From positions 19,598-83,597 of the forward strand of contig NZ_SDJP01000011.1 of the NCBI RefSeq assembly GCF_004114995.1: a DNA stretch of 64,000 nucleotides, in the 5' to 3' direction. This document shows positions 53,456 through 62,489 of this stretch, piece by piece. The stretch is from Halorubrum amylolyticum. GTDB taxonomy: Archaea; Halobacteriota; Halobacteria; Halobacteriales; Haloferacaceae. The notes below the pieces were generated by a model. That model did no database searches. It was given only the letters and a program-made list of their open reading frames with translations, and was not told where the DNA came from. Each line of letters opens with the position of its first letter. Within the stretch, counting starts at the first letter, position 1. The position numbers and the translations under genes are program-made.

Positions 53456-54348
53456 CTACTCCAGCGAGACCAGGTTCAGGTACGGACCGCTGATCGCGGC
53501 GATCTGGAAGCCGCTGACCCGGTCGGCGACGCCCCGCAGCTCCTCGGCGTAGTCCAGGTACACCCACGGCGCCTCGTCGTGGGCGATCTGCATCGCCTCG
53601 TTGTACAGGTCGACGCGGTCGCTCTCGGTCGTCGTCTGCTGGGCCTCCTCGACGAGGTCCATGTAGTCCTGGTTCGCCCACGCCGAGCGGTTGCTCGTGT
53701 TGTACCCCTCGGCGTCGAAGCTCACCCAGTCCTGGCCCTCGGTGAGCTCGCTCTCTTCGACCTGCGGGTGGAGCAGCACGTACGCGAAGTTGTCCGGGTC
53801 CGCGTTGTCGGTGTACCAGCCGAGGAAACAGGCGTCGTGACGACCCTGCGCCGTGTACTCGAGGAACGGCGAGAACGACTGCTGGTTGATCTCCACCTCG
53901 ATGCCGACCTCGCCGAGGTTGGAGGCGACCGTCTCGGCCGTCTGGATCGGCGAGGGGTTGTACCCGCGGGGGTTCTGGAACGTCGCCAGCTCGAAGGAGA
54001 ACCCGTCGCCGTAGCCGGCCTCCTCAAGCAGGGACTGGGCCTGCTCCGGGTCGTACGCGTACGGATCGAGGTCGTCGTTGTGCCCCAGCACGTTCGGCGG
54101 CAGCGGCTGGCTGGCCTCCGTCGCGAAGCCGGAGTAGATCTGGTTGACGATCGCCTCGGTGTTGATCGCGTGGCTGACGGCCTGACGGACGCGGCGGTCC
54201 TGGAACTCCTCGACCTCCGCGATGTTGAACGCCATGTAGCCGATGTTGATCCCCTCGGTGCGGACCAGCTCGACTCCGTCGGCGCCGTCGACCTGCTGGG
54301 AGGACTGCGCGCCGAGCCCGTCGATGATGTCGAGCTCGCCGCCGGCGG
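53456..54348 (-). pseudogene. substrate-binding protein, N-terminus lost (operon 2)
   Basis: Only the C-terminal part of a family 5 binding protein remains. The homologous frame starts near 54348 with AGGELDIIDGLGAQSS and GINIGYMAFNIAEVEEFQDR, and ends normally with HDEAPWVYLDYAEELRGVAD. A stop closes the same frame near 54377. The first in-frame ATG (54235) would give 259 aa with no signal peptide and no domain I. It is fused out of frame to the truncated double ATPase. It would not bind substrate outside the cell. Confidence 0.8.
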
Positions 54349-56153
54349 AGCCGGTCGGTGTCGCCGGGCGAGACCGTCACCGAGACCCGTTCCACGTCGC
54401 CGGCGTCGGTGCGCTCGACGGTCCCCTCGACGCCGAGGTGCTCGCGCACGTCGACGTCGACCTCGCCGTCCGCGACTCTCACATCGACGTGGGCGGTCGC
54501 CACGCCGCTCCCGGAGCCGACGACGGCGTCGATCTCCTCGTCGACCGTCACGTCGACCCGGTCGCGGGCGATCCCGGAGACGGTCACCTCGGCCTCGGTC
54601 GCCACGTCCGGGTCGCTCTCGGGCAGGTCGTGGATCGACAGCGGCTCGCGGATCGTCTGGCCGACCGTCTGCCGCGGGTCGAGCGAGGAGAGCGGGTCTT
54701 GGAAGATCATCTGGAGGTCCTTCCGCGTCTCTCGCAGGGCGGACCCGTCGAGCTCGGTGAGGTCGGTCCCGGCGAACACCACCCGGCCGTCGGTCGGCTC
54801 GGTGAGGTGCAACAGCGCCCGGCCGGCGGTCGACTTCCCGCAGCCGGACTCGCCGACGAGCCCCAGCGTCTCGCCGCGGTTGATCGTGAAGTCGACCCCG
54901 TCGACCGCCTTCACGCTGCGGTCGTCGGCGCCGAGGACCCGGTCGAGCACCCCGTCGGCCTGGTCGTAGTACTTCCGGAGCCCGTCGATCTCGACGAGGG
55001 GCTCCCCGATCGACCGGTCGCGTCCGGCGCCGCCCTCGTCGTCGCCGTACTCGTCCGTGTCGAACGACTCCATGACGCACTTCGAGCGGTGGTCGACGTC
55101 CTCACCGCCGTGCTGGAGGTACGGGATCTCGCCGCTCGTGCACTCCTCGGTCGCCCACGGGCACCGCGGCGCGAAGTGACAGCCGGTCGGCATGTCGATG
55201 AGGTCCGGGACGTTCCCCTCGATCGGGGTGAGCCGCTCCTTCTCCTCGGTCGGGAGCGACTCCAGGAGGGTGTACGTGTACGGGTGCGACGGGTTCCCGA
55301 AGATCTCTTCGACGGGACCCTCCTCGACGATCTCGCCGGCGTACATCACCGCGACGCGGTCGCAGGTCTCGGCCACGACGCCGAGGTCGTGGGTGATCAT
55401 CAGCACCGACATCCCCAGGTCGGCCTGCAGGTCGTCGATCAGGTCCAGGATCTGCGCTTGGATGGTCACGTCGAGCGCGGTCGTCGGCTCGTCGGCCACG
55501 AGCAGCCCCGGCTGACAGGCCAACGCGATCGCGATGAGCACCCGCTGGCGCATCCCGCCGGAGAACTCGTGCGGGTACTCGTCGACCCGCGCCCCGGGTT
55601 CGGGGATGCCGACGTCTTCGAGCACCTCGATGGTCTCCTCTCGGATCTCCTCGTCCACGTCGCGGCTGATCTTCGGAAGGATCTCGCGCACCGCGTTGAG
55701 CCACGAGTCCTTGCGGCGCCCGCCGTACTGGTGGAGCCTGAGGCTCTCGGCGACCTGCTCGCCGACCGTCACCGAGGGGTTCAGCGACGTCATCGGGTCT
55801 TGGAAGATCATGCTCACCTCTCGGCCGCGGACGAACCGGAGCGCCTCTTCCGGCGCGGCGGTGAGGTCGATCGTGTCGCCGTCGACGAACGCCGCGGCGT
55901 CGTACCGGTCGCGGAGCTCGTCGGCGAGCCGGGCGTCAGTCAGCTCGACGGTGCCGCCGACGATCTCGCCGGGGTCGTCGACGAGCCCCATCGTCGACAG
56001 CGCCGTGACGCTCTTCCCGGACCCGGACTCGCCGACGAGACCGACGGTCTCGCCTTCGCGGATCTCGAGGTCTATCCCGTCGACCGCCTTCACCTGTCCC
56101 CGTTCCGTCGAGAACTGGGTGCGGAGGTCGGAAAGCGAAAGCAGAGGAGGCAT
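54024..56153 (-). pseudogene. double ABC ATPase (DppD-DppF fusion), C-terminus lost
   Basis: It starts at 56153 (MPPLLSLSDLRTQFSTERGQ). Domain 1 is complete: Walker [10 protein letters not shown] loop MIFQDPMTSLNPS, signature FSGGMRQRVLIA, Walker [13 protein letters not shown], and a Cys-rich end ([14 protein letters not shown]). Domain 2 starts LVEIDGLRKYYDQADGVLDR with Walker A GESGCGKST and Q loop MIFQDPLSSLDPR. It then enters an ~87-residue beta-like stretch (54610-54350, VTVSGIARDRVDVTVDEEID) and loses its signature, Walker B and switch. From about 54350 the frame reads through the binding-protein gene out of phase and stops at 54024. Domain 1 may still fold. Confidence 0.75.
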
Positions 56154-56230
56154 GTGGCGAGTTTCCGACCGTCCATGGATATACTTTTGCCTTCGGCCTC
56201 GCGGCGGTCGCCGCGGCGTCCCCGTCCCCG

Positions 56231-56374
56231 GATCGGTCCGCTTCCGGGTCGGTCTGCCCCCGGACCGGTCCGCCTTCGGATCGATCCGCCTCCGAATCAG
56301 TCCGCCTTCGGATCGACCCGCCTCCGAATCAGTCCGCCTTCGAAACGGTCCGCTCTCGGGTCGGTCCGTCCCCC
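56231..56374. repeat. nine 16-bp direct repeats (iteron-like)
   Basis: Nine contiguous 16-bp units with consensus near GATCGGTCCGCCTTCG. Units 5 and 7 are identical, and units 4 and 6 differ by one base. The array fills much of the 285-bp gap between the divergent ATPase gene (start 56153) and the paralogue gene (start 56439). Sixteen is not a multiple of three, so it is not coding. A TATA-like AGTATATC on the minus strand near 56178-56186 serves the ATPase gene. Confidence 0.85.
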
Positions 56375-56438
56375 GATCTCCCCGGCCCGCGGCGGACAGG
56401 AGGGAACCTTTACCCGCCGTCGACCGCCTACGCCGTGC

Positions 56439-56939
56439 ATGGACGTGGAAGAGCATCCGCTCGCGGACGACGACGACACGTGGACCACGGTCATCGAGGA
56501 GTGCCGTGCGACCGCCGAGGAGTACCGAGATCGTGGGTGGACGGCGTTCGCGCCGGTCCCCGGCGACGTGGTGCCGCTCCCCGCGCCCGGCGACTCCGCG
56601 GACGAGAAGGTCGGGCTCGACGTGCTGCTGTCGGGCGAGGAGTTCGACCGGCTGGCGGAGCTGGTCGAGGCGGACGGGTTCGACGAGTTCGAGGCGTTCC
56701 GCGCCCACGAGAACGGGATCGTCTACCTGACGCTGGTGTTCCGGGCGACGGCGACCGAGACCGCGCTCTGCCTCCCGCTGTACTACCGGGTCGCCGAGGC
56801 GGACCGCATGCTCAGTCGCGTCCGGGCGGGCGACGCGATGACGACCTACGTCCACGCGCTCTCCGGGGACGAACGCATCGAGTTCGACCACGAGGACCCG
56901 ACTCCGCTGTTCCCGCCGCAGGACACCGGGGACGCCTGA
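56439..56939 (+). CDS. conserved haloarchaeal protein, paralogue of 44032 gene
   Basis: A 166-aa soluble protein. ATAEEYRDRGWTAFAPVPGDVVPL and LDVLLSGEEFDRLAELVEAD align with its paralogue at 44032-44487. A strand-rich middle (GIVYLTLVFRATATETALCLP) and an acidic C-terminus complete it. It starts at 56439 after the 16-bp repeat array and points away from the ABC operons. Function unknown; the company of two ABC operons suggests, weakly, a link. Confidence 0.7.
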   Translation: MDVEEHPLADDDDTWTTVIEECRATAEEYRDRGWTAFAPVPGDVVPLPAPGDSADEKVGLDVLLSGEEFDRLAELVEADGFDEFEAFRAHENGIVYLTLVFRATATETALCLPLYYRVAEADRMLSRVRAGDAMTTYVHALSGDERIEFDHEDPTPLFPPQDTGDA

Positions 56940-56956
56940 TCGAAGCGGAGTCGCTC

Positions 56957-57799
56957 CTACCGCTCCCGCACGACGACGAACTCCGCGAGGTCGCGGAGGT
57001 ACTCGATCGCCTCCGTCTCCGGCGGGTCGGCGTCGTCGAGGGCGGCCAGCGCGCGCTCCGACTCGGCGCGGGCGCGCTCGTTTATCTCCTCGGGCGACAG
57101 CGACGTGACCTGCAGGACCGAGGGGCGGTCCATCTCCGCGTCCTGTCCCGTCGGCTTTCCGAGGTCGCCGGCGTCGGCGGTCGCGTCGAGCACGTCGTCG
57201 CGCATCTGGAAGGCGACGCCGACGCGCTCGGCGTACTCCCCGAACGAGTCGACCGCGTGGGGGTCGGCGCCGCCGGCGACCGCGCCCAGCTCGGCGGCCG
57301 CGCGGAAGAGCGCGCCGGTCTTCCGGCGGGCCAGTTCCATGTACTCGGCCTCGGTGGTGGGGCGGGCGGCCAGCTCGGTGGCCTCGCCCTCCCCGAGCTC
57401 GACGAGCGCCTCGGCGACGGTCCGCATCGCGCGCGGCTCGGCGGAGAAGAGCGCGAACGCCTCGCCCAGCAGGCCGTCGCTGGCGATGATCGCCGGGCCG
57501 TAGCCGTACTCGGCCCACGCCGACGGCGTGCCGCGGCGCACCTCGGAGCGGTCGATGATGTCGTCGATCACGAGCGACGCGTTGTGGACGAACTCGATCC
57601 CGGCCGCGAAGTCGACGGCCGCGTCGGGGTCGCCGTCGAACGCCTCGCAGGCGAGGATCGTCACGGCGGGGCGGACCCGCTTGCCGCCGGCGAGGACGAC
57701 GTGGCCGACCTCCTCGGACAGCTCGTCGGGCTCGACCTCGTCGATGACGGCCTCCAGCCGGTCCTCGACCAGCGCGACCCGGCGCTCCAGGTACTCCAT
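56957..57799 (-). CDS. geranylgeranyl diphosphate synthase (polyprenyl synthase)
   Basis: A 280-aa prenyl synthase that builds the C20 chain for archaeal lipids. It has GGKRVRPAVTILAC, the first Asp-rich motif DDIID (79-83) in LVIDDIIDRSEVRRG, and the second DDVLD in FQMRDDVLDATAD. Small residues before the first motif fit C20 rather than C15 products, but chain length is inferred. It shares the lipid pathway with carS at 3029. The start at 57799 is MEYLERRVALVEDRLEAV. Confidence 0.9.
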   Translation of the reverse strand: MEYLERRVALVEDRLEAVIDEVEPDELSEEVGHVVLAGGKRVRPAVTILACEAFDGDPDAAVDFAAGIEFVHNASLVIDDIIDRSEVRRGTPSAWAEYGYGPAIIASDGLLGEAFALFSAEPRAMRTVAEALVELGEGEATELAARPTTEAEYMELARRKTGALFRAAAELGAVAGGADPHAVDSFGEYAERVGVAFQMRDDVLDATADAGDLGKPTGQDAEMDRPSVLQVTSLSPEEINERARAESERALAALDDADPPETEAIEYLRDLAEFVVVRER

Positions 57800-57857
57800 C
57801 TATCGCCCGGAGGGACCGGTCGCGCAAAGGCCTAACGGAACGGCCGCCCGTCTCGGA

Positions 57858-58526
57858 TCACTTAAATTCGATCCCGAGGTCGTGGAGCCCGTCGTTGTGC
57901 TCGGCGACGTTGATCAGAAGCGGCGTGAGCGCCTCGATCTCCGGGGCGTTGGCGACGCCGCCGGCGTCGAGCGCGCGCAGCCCCTCGATCCCCTCGGCGA
58001 TGTCCGCGACGGTCGCCTTCGCGTCCTCGTCGTCGCCGATCACGAGGGTGTCGATCCCGAGGTCGGCGTCGAGGTTCGCGAGGCGGGCGGCCGCGAGGTT
58101 GTGGAACGCGCCCACGACGGCGACTCCCTCGGGCGCGGCGTCCGCGGCGATCCGCGTCACCGAGCCGGCGCCGGGCCTGTGGTAGTGAAAGCCCTCGTCG
58201 TCGCGCTTCATGCCGGTCGCGGGGGAGACGAGCACGTCGCCCGGATCGAGCGCGTCGGCGATCCCCTCGACCGTGTCGCCGACGTGGTACGGCGGGACCG
58301 CGAGCACGACGACCTTCGCCCCGGCGGCGGCGACCTCGTTCTCGGCGCCCGCCACCGCGGCGTCGAGGCCGCGGCTGTCGAGCTCGGTGGTGTACTCCTC
58401 GGCCTTGGTCTCGGCCTTCTCCGCGTCGCGCGAGCCGACCGTGACCTCGTGGGGGGTGTCGGCCGCGAGCCGGAGCGCGAGTCCCTGCCCGATGTCGCCC
58501 GTGCCGCCGAGTATCGCGAGTTTCAT
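57858..58526 (-). CDS. npdG: F420H2:NADP oxidoreductase
   Basis: A 222-aa Rossmann protein that moves hydride between reduced F420 and NADP. It starts MKLAILGGTGDIGQGLALRL with the NADP loop GGTGDIG (7-13). VTVGSRDAEKAE, VVVLAVPPYHVGDTV and VVGAFHNLAAARL are the family blocks. The length matches the archaeal Fno family. It is separated from GGPP synthase by 58 bp in the same direction. Confidence 0.88.
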   Translation of the reverse strand: MKLAILGGTGDIGQGLALRLAADTPHEVTVGSRDAEKAETKAEEYTTELDSRGLDAAVAGAENEVAAAGAKVVVLAVPPYHVGDTVEGIADALDPGDVLVSPATGMKRDDEGFHYHRPGAGSVTRIAADAAPEGVAVVGAFHNLAAARLANLDADLGIDTLVIGDDEDAKATVADIAEGIEGLRALDAGGVANAPEIEALTPLLINVAEHNDGLHDLGIEFK

Positions 58527-58559
58527 ACGATCAGTCGCGCCGCTCGCGTCTTAGGGGTT

Positions 58560-58617
58560 GCGCGACCGGCCGTCCTCGCCACCATTCTTCGGGGGTGCGC
58601 GACCGGCCGTCCTCGCC
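58560..58617. repeat. 21-bp direct repeat pair
   Basis: GCGCGACCGGCCGTCCTCGCC occurs at 58560-58580 and 58597-58617, between npdG and the MazG-like gene. It may be an operator or a small duplication. Confidence 0.85.
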
Positions 58618-58664
58618 GCCGCTCGATCGGGGGATTCTTTTCCGGTGGCGCGGAGGCGACGCCC

Positions 58665-58970
58665 ATGGACGAGCAGGACCGCGTCGCCGCGTTCGTCGAC
58701 GAGCACGAGTTGGACGCCCACCTCGCCTACCGCGTCCTCGACCTGGAGAGCGAGGTCGGCGAGATCGCGAAGGAAGTGACGACCTCGACCGGCTACGGCG
58801 CGGAGCCCGCGGAGGCCGCGATCGCGTCCGACGAGATCGGCGACGCCCTGTTCGCGCTCCTCGCGCTCGCCGACGCGGCCGAGGTCGACGCGGCCGACGC
58901 GCTCGACGAGTCGTTGGCGAAGTACGAGGCCCGGATCGACGAGTCGGGCGACGCGGGCTCCGGGCGCTGA
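58665..58970 (+). CDS. MazG-like nucleotide pyrophosphohydrolase
   Basis: A 101-aa all-helical protein. It has the MazG-type pattern LDLESEVGEIAKEV (ExxE block) and ASDEIGDALFALLALAD (ExxD block), which bind magnesium and NTP. It is one half of a MazG fold and would work as a dimer or tetramer. It probably hydrolyses odd or non-canonical nucleotides. The start at 58665 gives MDEQDRVAAFVDEHELD. Confidence 0.82.
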   Translation: MDEQDRVAAFVDEHELDAHLAYRVLDLESEVGEIAKEVTTSTGYGAEPAEAAIASDEIGDALFALLALADAAEVDAADALDESLAKYEARIDESGDAGSGR

Positions 58971-59016
58971 CGGACCGACTCGGCGACGACCGACCGATCC
59001 GCGGGGCGCGGGTCAG

Positions 59017-59205
59017 CTACTCCGCCGCCCCCTCGCGCCGATCGAGGGTCTCGTTGATCGCCAGCGGCACGACGACCCCGCCGCCGATGAACAGGGCGAC
59101 GGGGAACCACTCGGGGTACGCGGCGTTCAGCGACTCGACGAGGAGGGCGACGGCGACCGTGAGGGCGATACACGTTCCGATGACCGCGTTCTCGCGGGAG
59201 ACCAT
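59017..59205 (-). CDS. small membrane protein (62 aa)
   Basis: A 62-aa protein with two hydrophobic segments (about 6-28 and 33-52), starting MVSRENAVIGTCIALTVAVA and ending INETLDRREGAAE. Family unknown. It is convergent with the MazG-like gene and its start agrees with a hydrophobic N-terminus. Confidence 0.6.
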   Translation of the reverse strand: MVSRENAVIGTCIALTVAVALLVESLNAAYPEWFPVALFIGGGVVVPLAINETLDRREGAAE

Positions 59206-59303
59206 ACGCGGCGGGACGGCCTCGGTGCGAAAATAGGTGGCGGCGGTCCGGTCGCGATGTCGTCGCGGTCAGACCCGCCTTCGATCGCCGCGATCCGGGA
59301 CGG

Positions 59304-60926
59304 TCACCCCGCGTCGTCGAGCCCCGCGGCCGCGAGGTCGACGTGCTCCGCGACGAGGTCGGCGGCGCGGTCGTAGGGCGACCCGGACCGCGCCGGGTTC
59401 GATTCCCCGACTACCGGCCGCGATCTGCCGGCCGCCTCGAAGACGGTCGCCACGAAGGCGTCGCGGACCGCCCCGTTCTCGAAGAGCCCGTGGAGATAGG
59501 TCCCCAGCGCCCGGTCGGTCGCCGCGCTCTCCGGGCCCAGCGGCCGGGCGGTCCCCTCGGTCGGCGACGACCGGCCCATGTGGATCTCGTAGCCGGTCGC
59601 GGTCCCCGTCGCCCCAGCGAGCGGGCCGACGCCCTCGACGGTCCGGGTCACGCGCTCGACGCGCTTGTCGGGCGAGAAGCGGGTCTCGACCGGGAGCACG
59701 CCGACGCCCTCGACGGTCGACACCGAGCCGGTCCCCTCGATCTCGGCGCCCGTGATCCGCTCGCCGAGGATCTGGTAGCCGCCGCAGATCCCGACGATCG
59801 GTCCCTCGAAGCGCCGGATCGCCTCGTCGACTCCCGCCTCGCGCAGCGCGAGCAGGTCGTCGACGGTGTTCTTCGACCCGGGGAGCACGACCGCGTCGGC
59901 GTCGGCGGTGAGGGGGTCGGCGAGGGGGTCGGCGGTGAGGGGGTCGGCGAGGGGGTCGGCGGTCTCAACACCGGACGCGTCGATCGGGACGTACGCCACC
60001 CGGACGCCCGGTTCGCGCGCGAGCGGTTCCAGATCGGTGAAGTTCGAGATTCGGGGGAGCCGGGGGACCGCGATCCGGACGGCCTCCTCGTCGGGGATGC
60101 CGTCGTCCGCGCCGAGGGCGGCTCCGGTGCCCTCGCCGCCCCCGCCGCCGGCGTCTCCCGGGTCCGGCAGCGAGAGGCTGTCCTCCGCCGGGAGCCCGGG
60201 GTCGTCGTGCGGGACGACGCCGAGGATCGGAACCCCCGTTCGCTCCTCGATCTCCGCGATACCGGGCTCTAAGAGGTCCGGGTCGCCGCGGAACTTCGTG
60301 ATCACCGCGCCGGCGACGCGCTCGCGCACGTCGTCGGGGAGGAGTTCGAGGGTCCCGTAGAGGCTCGCGAAGGCGCCGCCGCGCTCGATGTCGACCGCGA
60401 TCAGGATCGCGGCGTCGGCGAAGCGGGCGCACTCGACGTTCGCGAGGTCGCGGTCGTGGAGGTTGATCTCGGCGATGCTCCCGGCCCCCTCCGCGACGAT
60501 CACGTCGTGGTCGGCGGCCAGCCGGCGGTGGGCCGCGACCGCGGCGTCCCGCGCTCGATCCCAGTGCGATTCGTAGTACTCGCCGGCCGCGACGTGGCCG
60601 ACCGCCTCGCCGTCGATCACCAGCTGGCTCTCGCCGTCGCCGCGGGGCTTGAGCAGGACGGGGTTCATGTCGGTCGTCGCCGGGACTTCGGCGGCCCGCG
60701 CCTGCACGTGCTGGGAGACGCCGATCTCGCCCCACTCGCCGTCGGGCGCGAGCGCGACGCGGGCGTTGTTGCTCATGTTCTGCGCCTTGAACGGCGCGAC
60801 CGAGACGCCGCGGCGCGCGAGGAGCCGGCAGAGCCCGGCCGCGAGCGTGCTCTTGCCGGCGTGGCTCGCGGTGCCGGCGATCAGGACGGTGTCCGCCGTC
60901 TCGCCGGTGTCCCCTGTCTCGGTCAC
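59304..60926 (-). CDS. cobQ: cobyric acid synthase
   Basis: A 540-aa glutamine-dependent amidase that converts adenosylcobyrinic diamide to cobyric acid (CobQ/CbiP). The N-terminal P-loop-like domain has [19 protein letters not shown] and [16 protein letters not shown]. The C-terminal class I amidotransferase domain has [27 protein letters not shown] (Cys nucleophile) and [17 protein letters not shown] (catalytic His). Between the two lies a repeat DPLADPLTA twice (27-bp coding repeat, 59904-59957). It is the last gene of the cob cluster; cobA lies 4 bp upstream. Confidence 0.93.
   Translation of the reverse strand: MTETGDTGETADTVLIAGTASHAGKSTLAAGLCRLLARRGVSVAPFKAQNMSNNARVALAPDGEWGEIGVSQHVQARAAEVPATTDMNPVLLKPRGDGESQLVIDGEAVGHVAAGEYYESHWDRARDAAVAAHRRLAADHDVIVAEGAGSIAEINLHDRDLANVECARFADAAILIAVDIERGGAFASLYGTLELLPDDVRERVAGAVITKFRGDPDLLEPGIAEIEERTGVPILGVVPHDDPGLPAEDSLSLPDPGDAGGGGGEGTGAALGADDGIPDEEAVRIAVPRLPRISNFTDLEPLAREPGVRVAYVPIDASGVETADPLADPLTADPLADPLTADADAVVLPGSKNTVDDLLALREAGVDEAIRRFEGPIVGICGGYQILGERITGAEIEGTGSVSTVEGVGVLPVETRFSPDKRVERVTRTVEGVGPLAGATGTATGYEIHMGRSSPTEGTARPLGPESAATDRALGTYLHGLFENGAVRDAFVATVFEAAGRSRPVVGESNPARSGSPYDRAADLVAEHVDLAAAGLDDAG
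59904..59957. repeat. 27-bp coding repeat in cobQ
   Basis: Two perfect copies of a 27-bp unit (GGCGGTGAGGGGGTCGGCGA + GGGGGTC), encoding DPLADPLTA twice in the interdomain linker. Confidence 0.85.
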
Positions 60927-60930
60927 GGTC

Positions 60931-61683
60931 TCAGTACTCCGTCCCCCGCCGGGCGCGGTGGCCCGCGTCGAACGGGTGGGTTTGTTTCCGGACGTTCGTG
61001 ATCAGGTCGGCGACGCCGTCGAGGTAGTCGGGCTCGGCGTGGCTCCCGGTGAGGACGAGTTCGAGGTCGTCGGGCTTCGACTCCGCGAGCGCGACGACCT
61101 CGTCCGGGTCGACGAGCCCGCGGTCGGCGGCGTACAGCACCTCGTCGAGTAGCAGCATGTGGACGCCGTCGTCGGGGTCGCCGTCGAGCGGGAGGGGGGC
61201 GGTCAGGTCCGCGTCGGCGGCGCCCGCGACGAGTTCCTCCGCGCGCGAGAACGCCGCGCTCGCCTTCGCCTCGTGCTCGTCGTCCGCGGAGCCGTCGAGG
61301 AGCCCGTGCCAGCCGTAGTGGCCGGCGTTCTCGTAGGAGAAGCCGGGCATGGCTGCGATCGCGTTGTACTCGCCCCTGACGCCCTCGACGCTGTCGGCGC
61401 CGCCCTTCATGAACTGGAGCATGTGGACGCGGTAGCCGTGCCCCGCGGCCCTGAAGCCCATCCCCATCGCCGCCGTGGTCTTCCCCTTGCCGTCGCCCCA
61501 CCACGCCTGCACGAGCCCGAACGCCTCGGGCGCGGCCGGCTCGATCGGCTCCGGTTCGGGGGCGTCTCCGCCGCCGGGAGTTCGGGCGGCGGGGTCTTCG
61601 TCGCTCTCGGCCGGGCTTTCGCTCTCTGTCGATGCGTCTGCGTCCGCGTCGCCGTCGCTGTCTGTGGTGTCGTCGTGTGTCAT
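60931..61683 (-). CDS. cobA: corrinoid adenosyltransferase
   Basis: A 250-aa CobA/BtuR-type enzyme that adds the adenosyl group to cob(I)alamin or cobinamide. After an acidic N-terminal extension (1-50), the P-loop [20 protein letters not shown] is clear. [31 protein letters not shown] and [19 protein letters not shown] are the other family blocks. It overlaps the cbiZ stop by 4 nt. The Asp/Ser/Pro extension is longer than in most relatives. Confidence 0.92.
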   Translation of the reverse strand: MTHDDTTDSDGDADADASTESESPAESDEDPAARTPGGGDAPEPEPIEPAAPEAFGLVQAWWGDGKGKTTAAMGMGFRAAGHGYRVHMLQFMKGGADSVEGVRGEYNAIAAMPGFSYENAGHYGWHGLLDGSADDEHEAKASAAFSRAEELVAGAADADLTAPLPLDGDPDDGVHMLLLDEVLYAADRGLVDPDEVVALAESKPDDLELVLTGSHAEPDYLDGVADLITNVRKQTHPFDAGHRARRGTEY

Positions 61684-62489
61684 AGCTCGAAGACCTCCGC
61701 CCGGTCGTCGGCGACCACGCCGTGTTCGGCGTCGGCCGCCGAGCCGGGCGTGTCGCCGTCCGGGTACCGCGACCGCAGGCTCGCGCGGACCGCGTCCCGG
61801 ACGCAGACGCGGGCCGCCGCGCCGACCGGGGTGGCGCTGCCCGAGAACGCCGCCGGCTCCCCGGTCGGGTCGTCGCCGACGATCACCGCGTCGCTCGTCG
61901 TCCCCGGGACGCCCGCCGTCGCCAGCAGCGTCGCCGCCTTCGCCTCGGCCGCGACCGCGACGAGGTTCGCCGCCGCGCCGTCCGCAAGCCGGCGGGTCGT
62001 GCCGACGATCAGGTTGACCGTGCCGGGTCGTTGCGGCGGCTCCTCGGCCGGCGCCGCGGTCGACGCGTCGTCGTCGCGTTCGGGGTCGCCCGCGTCGTCG
62101 TCGCGTTCGGGGTCGCCCGCGTCGTCGTCGCGTTCGGGGTCGCCCGCGTCGTCGTCGTTCGCCGCACCCGCCGGCCCCACCGGGAGCGTCGCCGGGTTCG
62201 ACAGCCCGACGGTCGCGTACGCGACGACCGGGCCGAGACGCGCGCCGCGGGCGTGTTCCATCGCGACGCCGGTGAAGAGGGTCGGGGGGTCGCCGTCGGT
62301 TTGCATCCCCGCCCGCGCCAGCCGCTCGTCGCGGTACGCGCCGAGGTCGGTCCGGTCGAACCCCTCGGGCACCGAGACGTTGCAGGCGGCGTCGCCCCGC
62401 GATCGCCCCCCGTCCCAGCCGGTCGAGAGCCAGCGCGTCTCGGGGCGGCGCAGGCGGAGGACGCCCTCGCGCACGGTCGCGTCAAACAT
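61680..62489 (-). CDS. cbiZ: adenosylcobinamide amidohydrolase
   Basis: A 269-aa CbiZ that removes the aminopropanol tail from scavenged cobinamides, so cobyric acid can be reused. RWLSTGWDGGRSRGDAACNV and LFTGVAMEHARG are N-terminal blocks. TVNLIVGTTRRLADGAAANL and AEAKAATLLATAG are the conserved core. A DDDAGDPER insert repeats three times (about residues 115-141; DNA 62065-62145). The start at 62489 is MFDATVREGVLRLR; the upstream extension lies in the cobD gene. It overlaps cobD by 8 nt. Confidence 0.88.
   Translation of the reverse strand: MFDATVREGVLRLRRPETRWLSTGWDGGRSRGDAACNVSVPEGFDRTDLGAYRDERLARAGMQTDGDPPTLFTGVAMEHARGARLGPVVAYATVGLSNPATLPVGPAGAANDDDAGDPERDDDAGDPERDDDAGDPERDDDASTAAPAEEPPQRPGTVNLIVGTTRRLADGAAANLVAVAAEAKAATLLATAGVPGTTSDAVIVGDDPTGEPAAFSGSATPVGAAARVCVRDAVRASLRSRYPDGDTPGSAADAEHGVVADDRAEVFEL
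62065..62145. repeat. 27-bp coding repeats in cbiZ
   Basis: Three perfect tandem copies of a 27-bp unit (starting GCGTCGTCGTCGCGTTCGGG) plus a partial fourth, encoding DDDAGDPER. Confidence 0.9.

Noticed and set aside
56231..56374. CRISPR array
   Set aside because: The 16-bp units are contiguous and degenerate, without unique spacers.
59385..59430. tRNA-like T-loop (GGGTTCGATTCCCC)
   Set aside because: It lies in the coding sequence of cobQ, and no acceptor or anticodon stems can be drawn around it.
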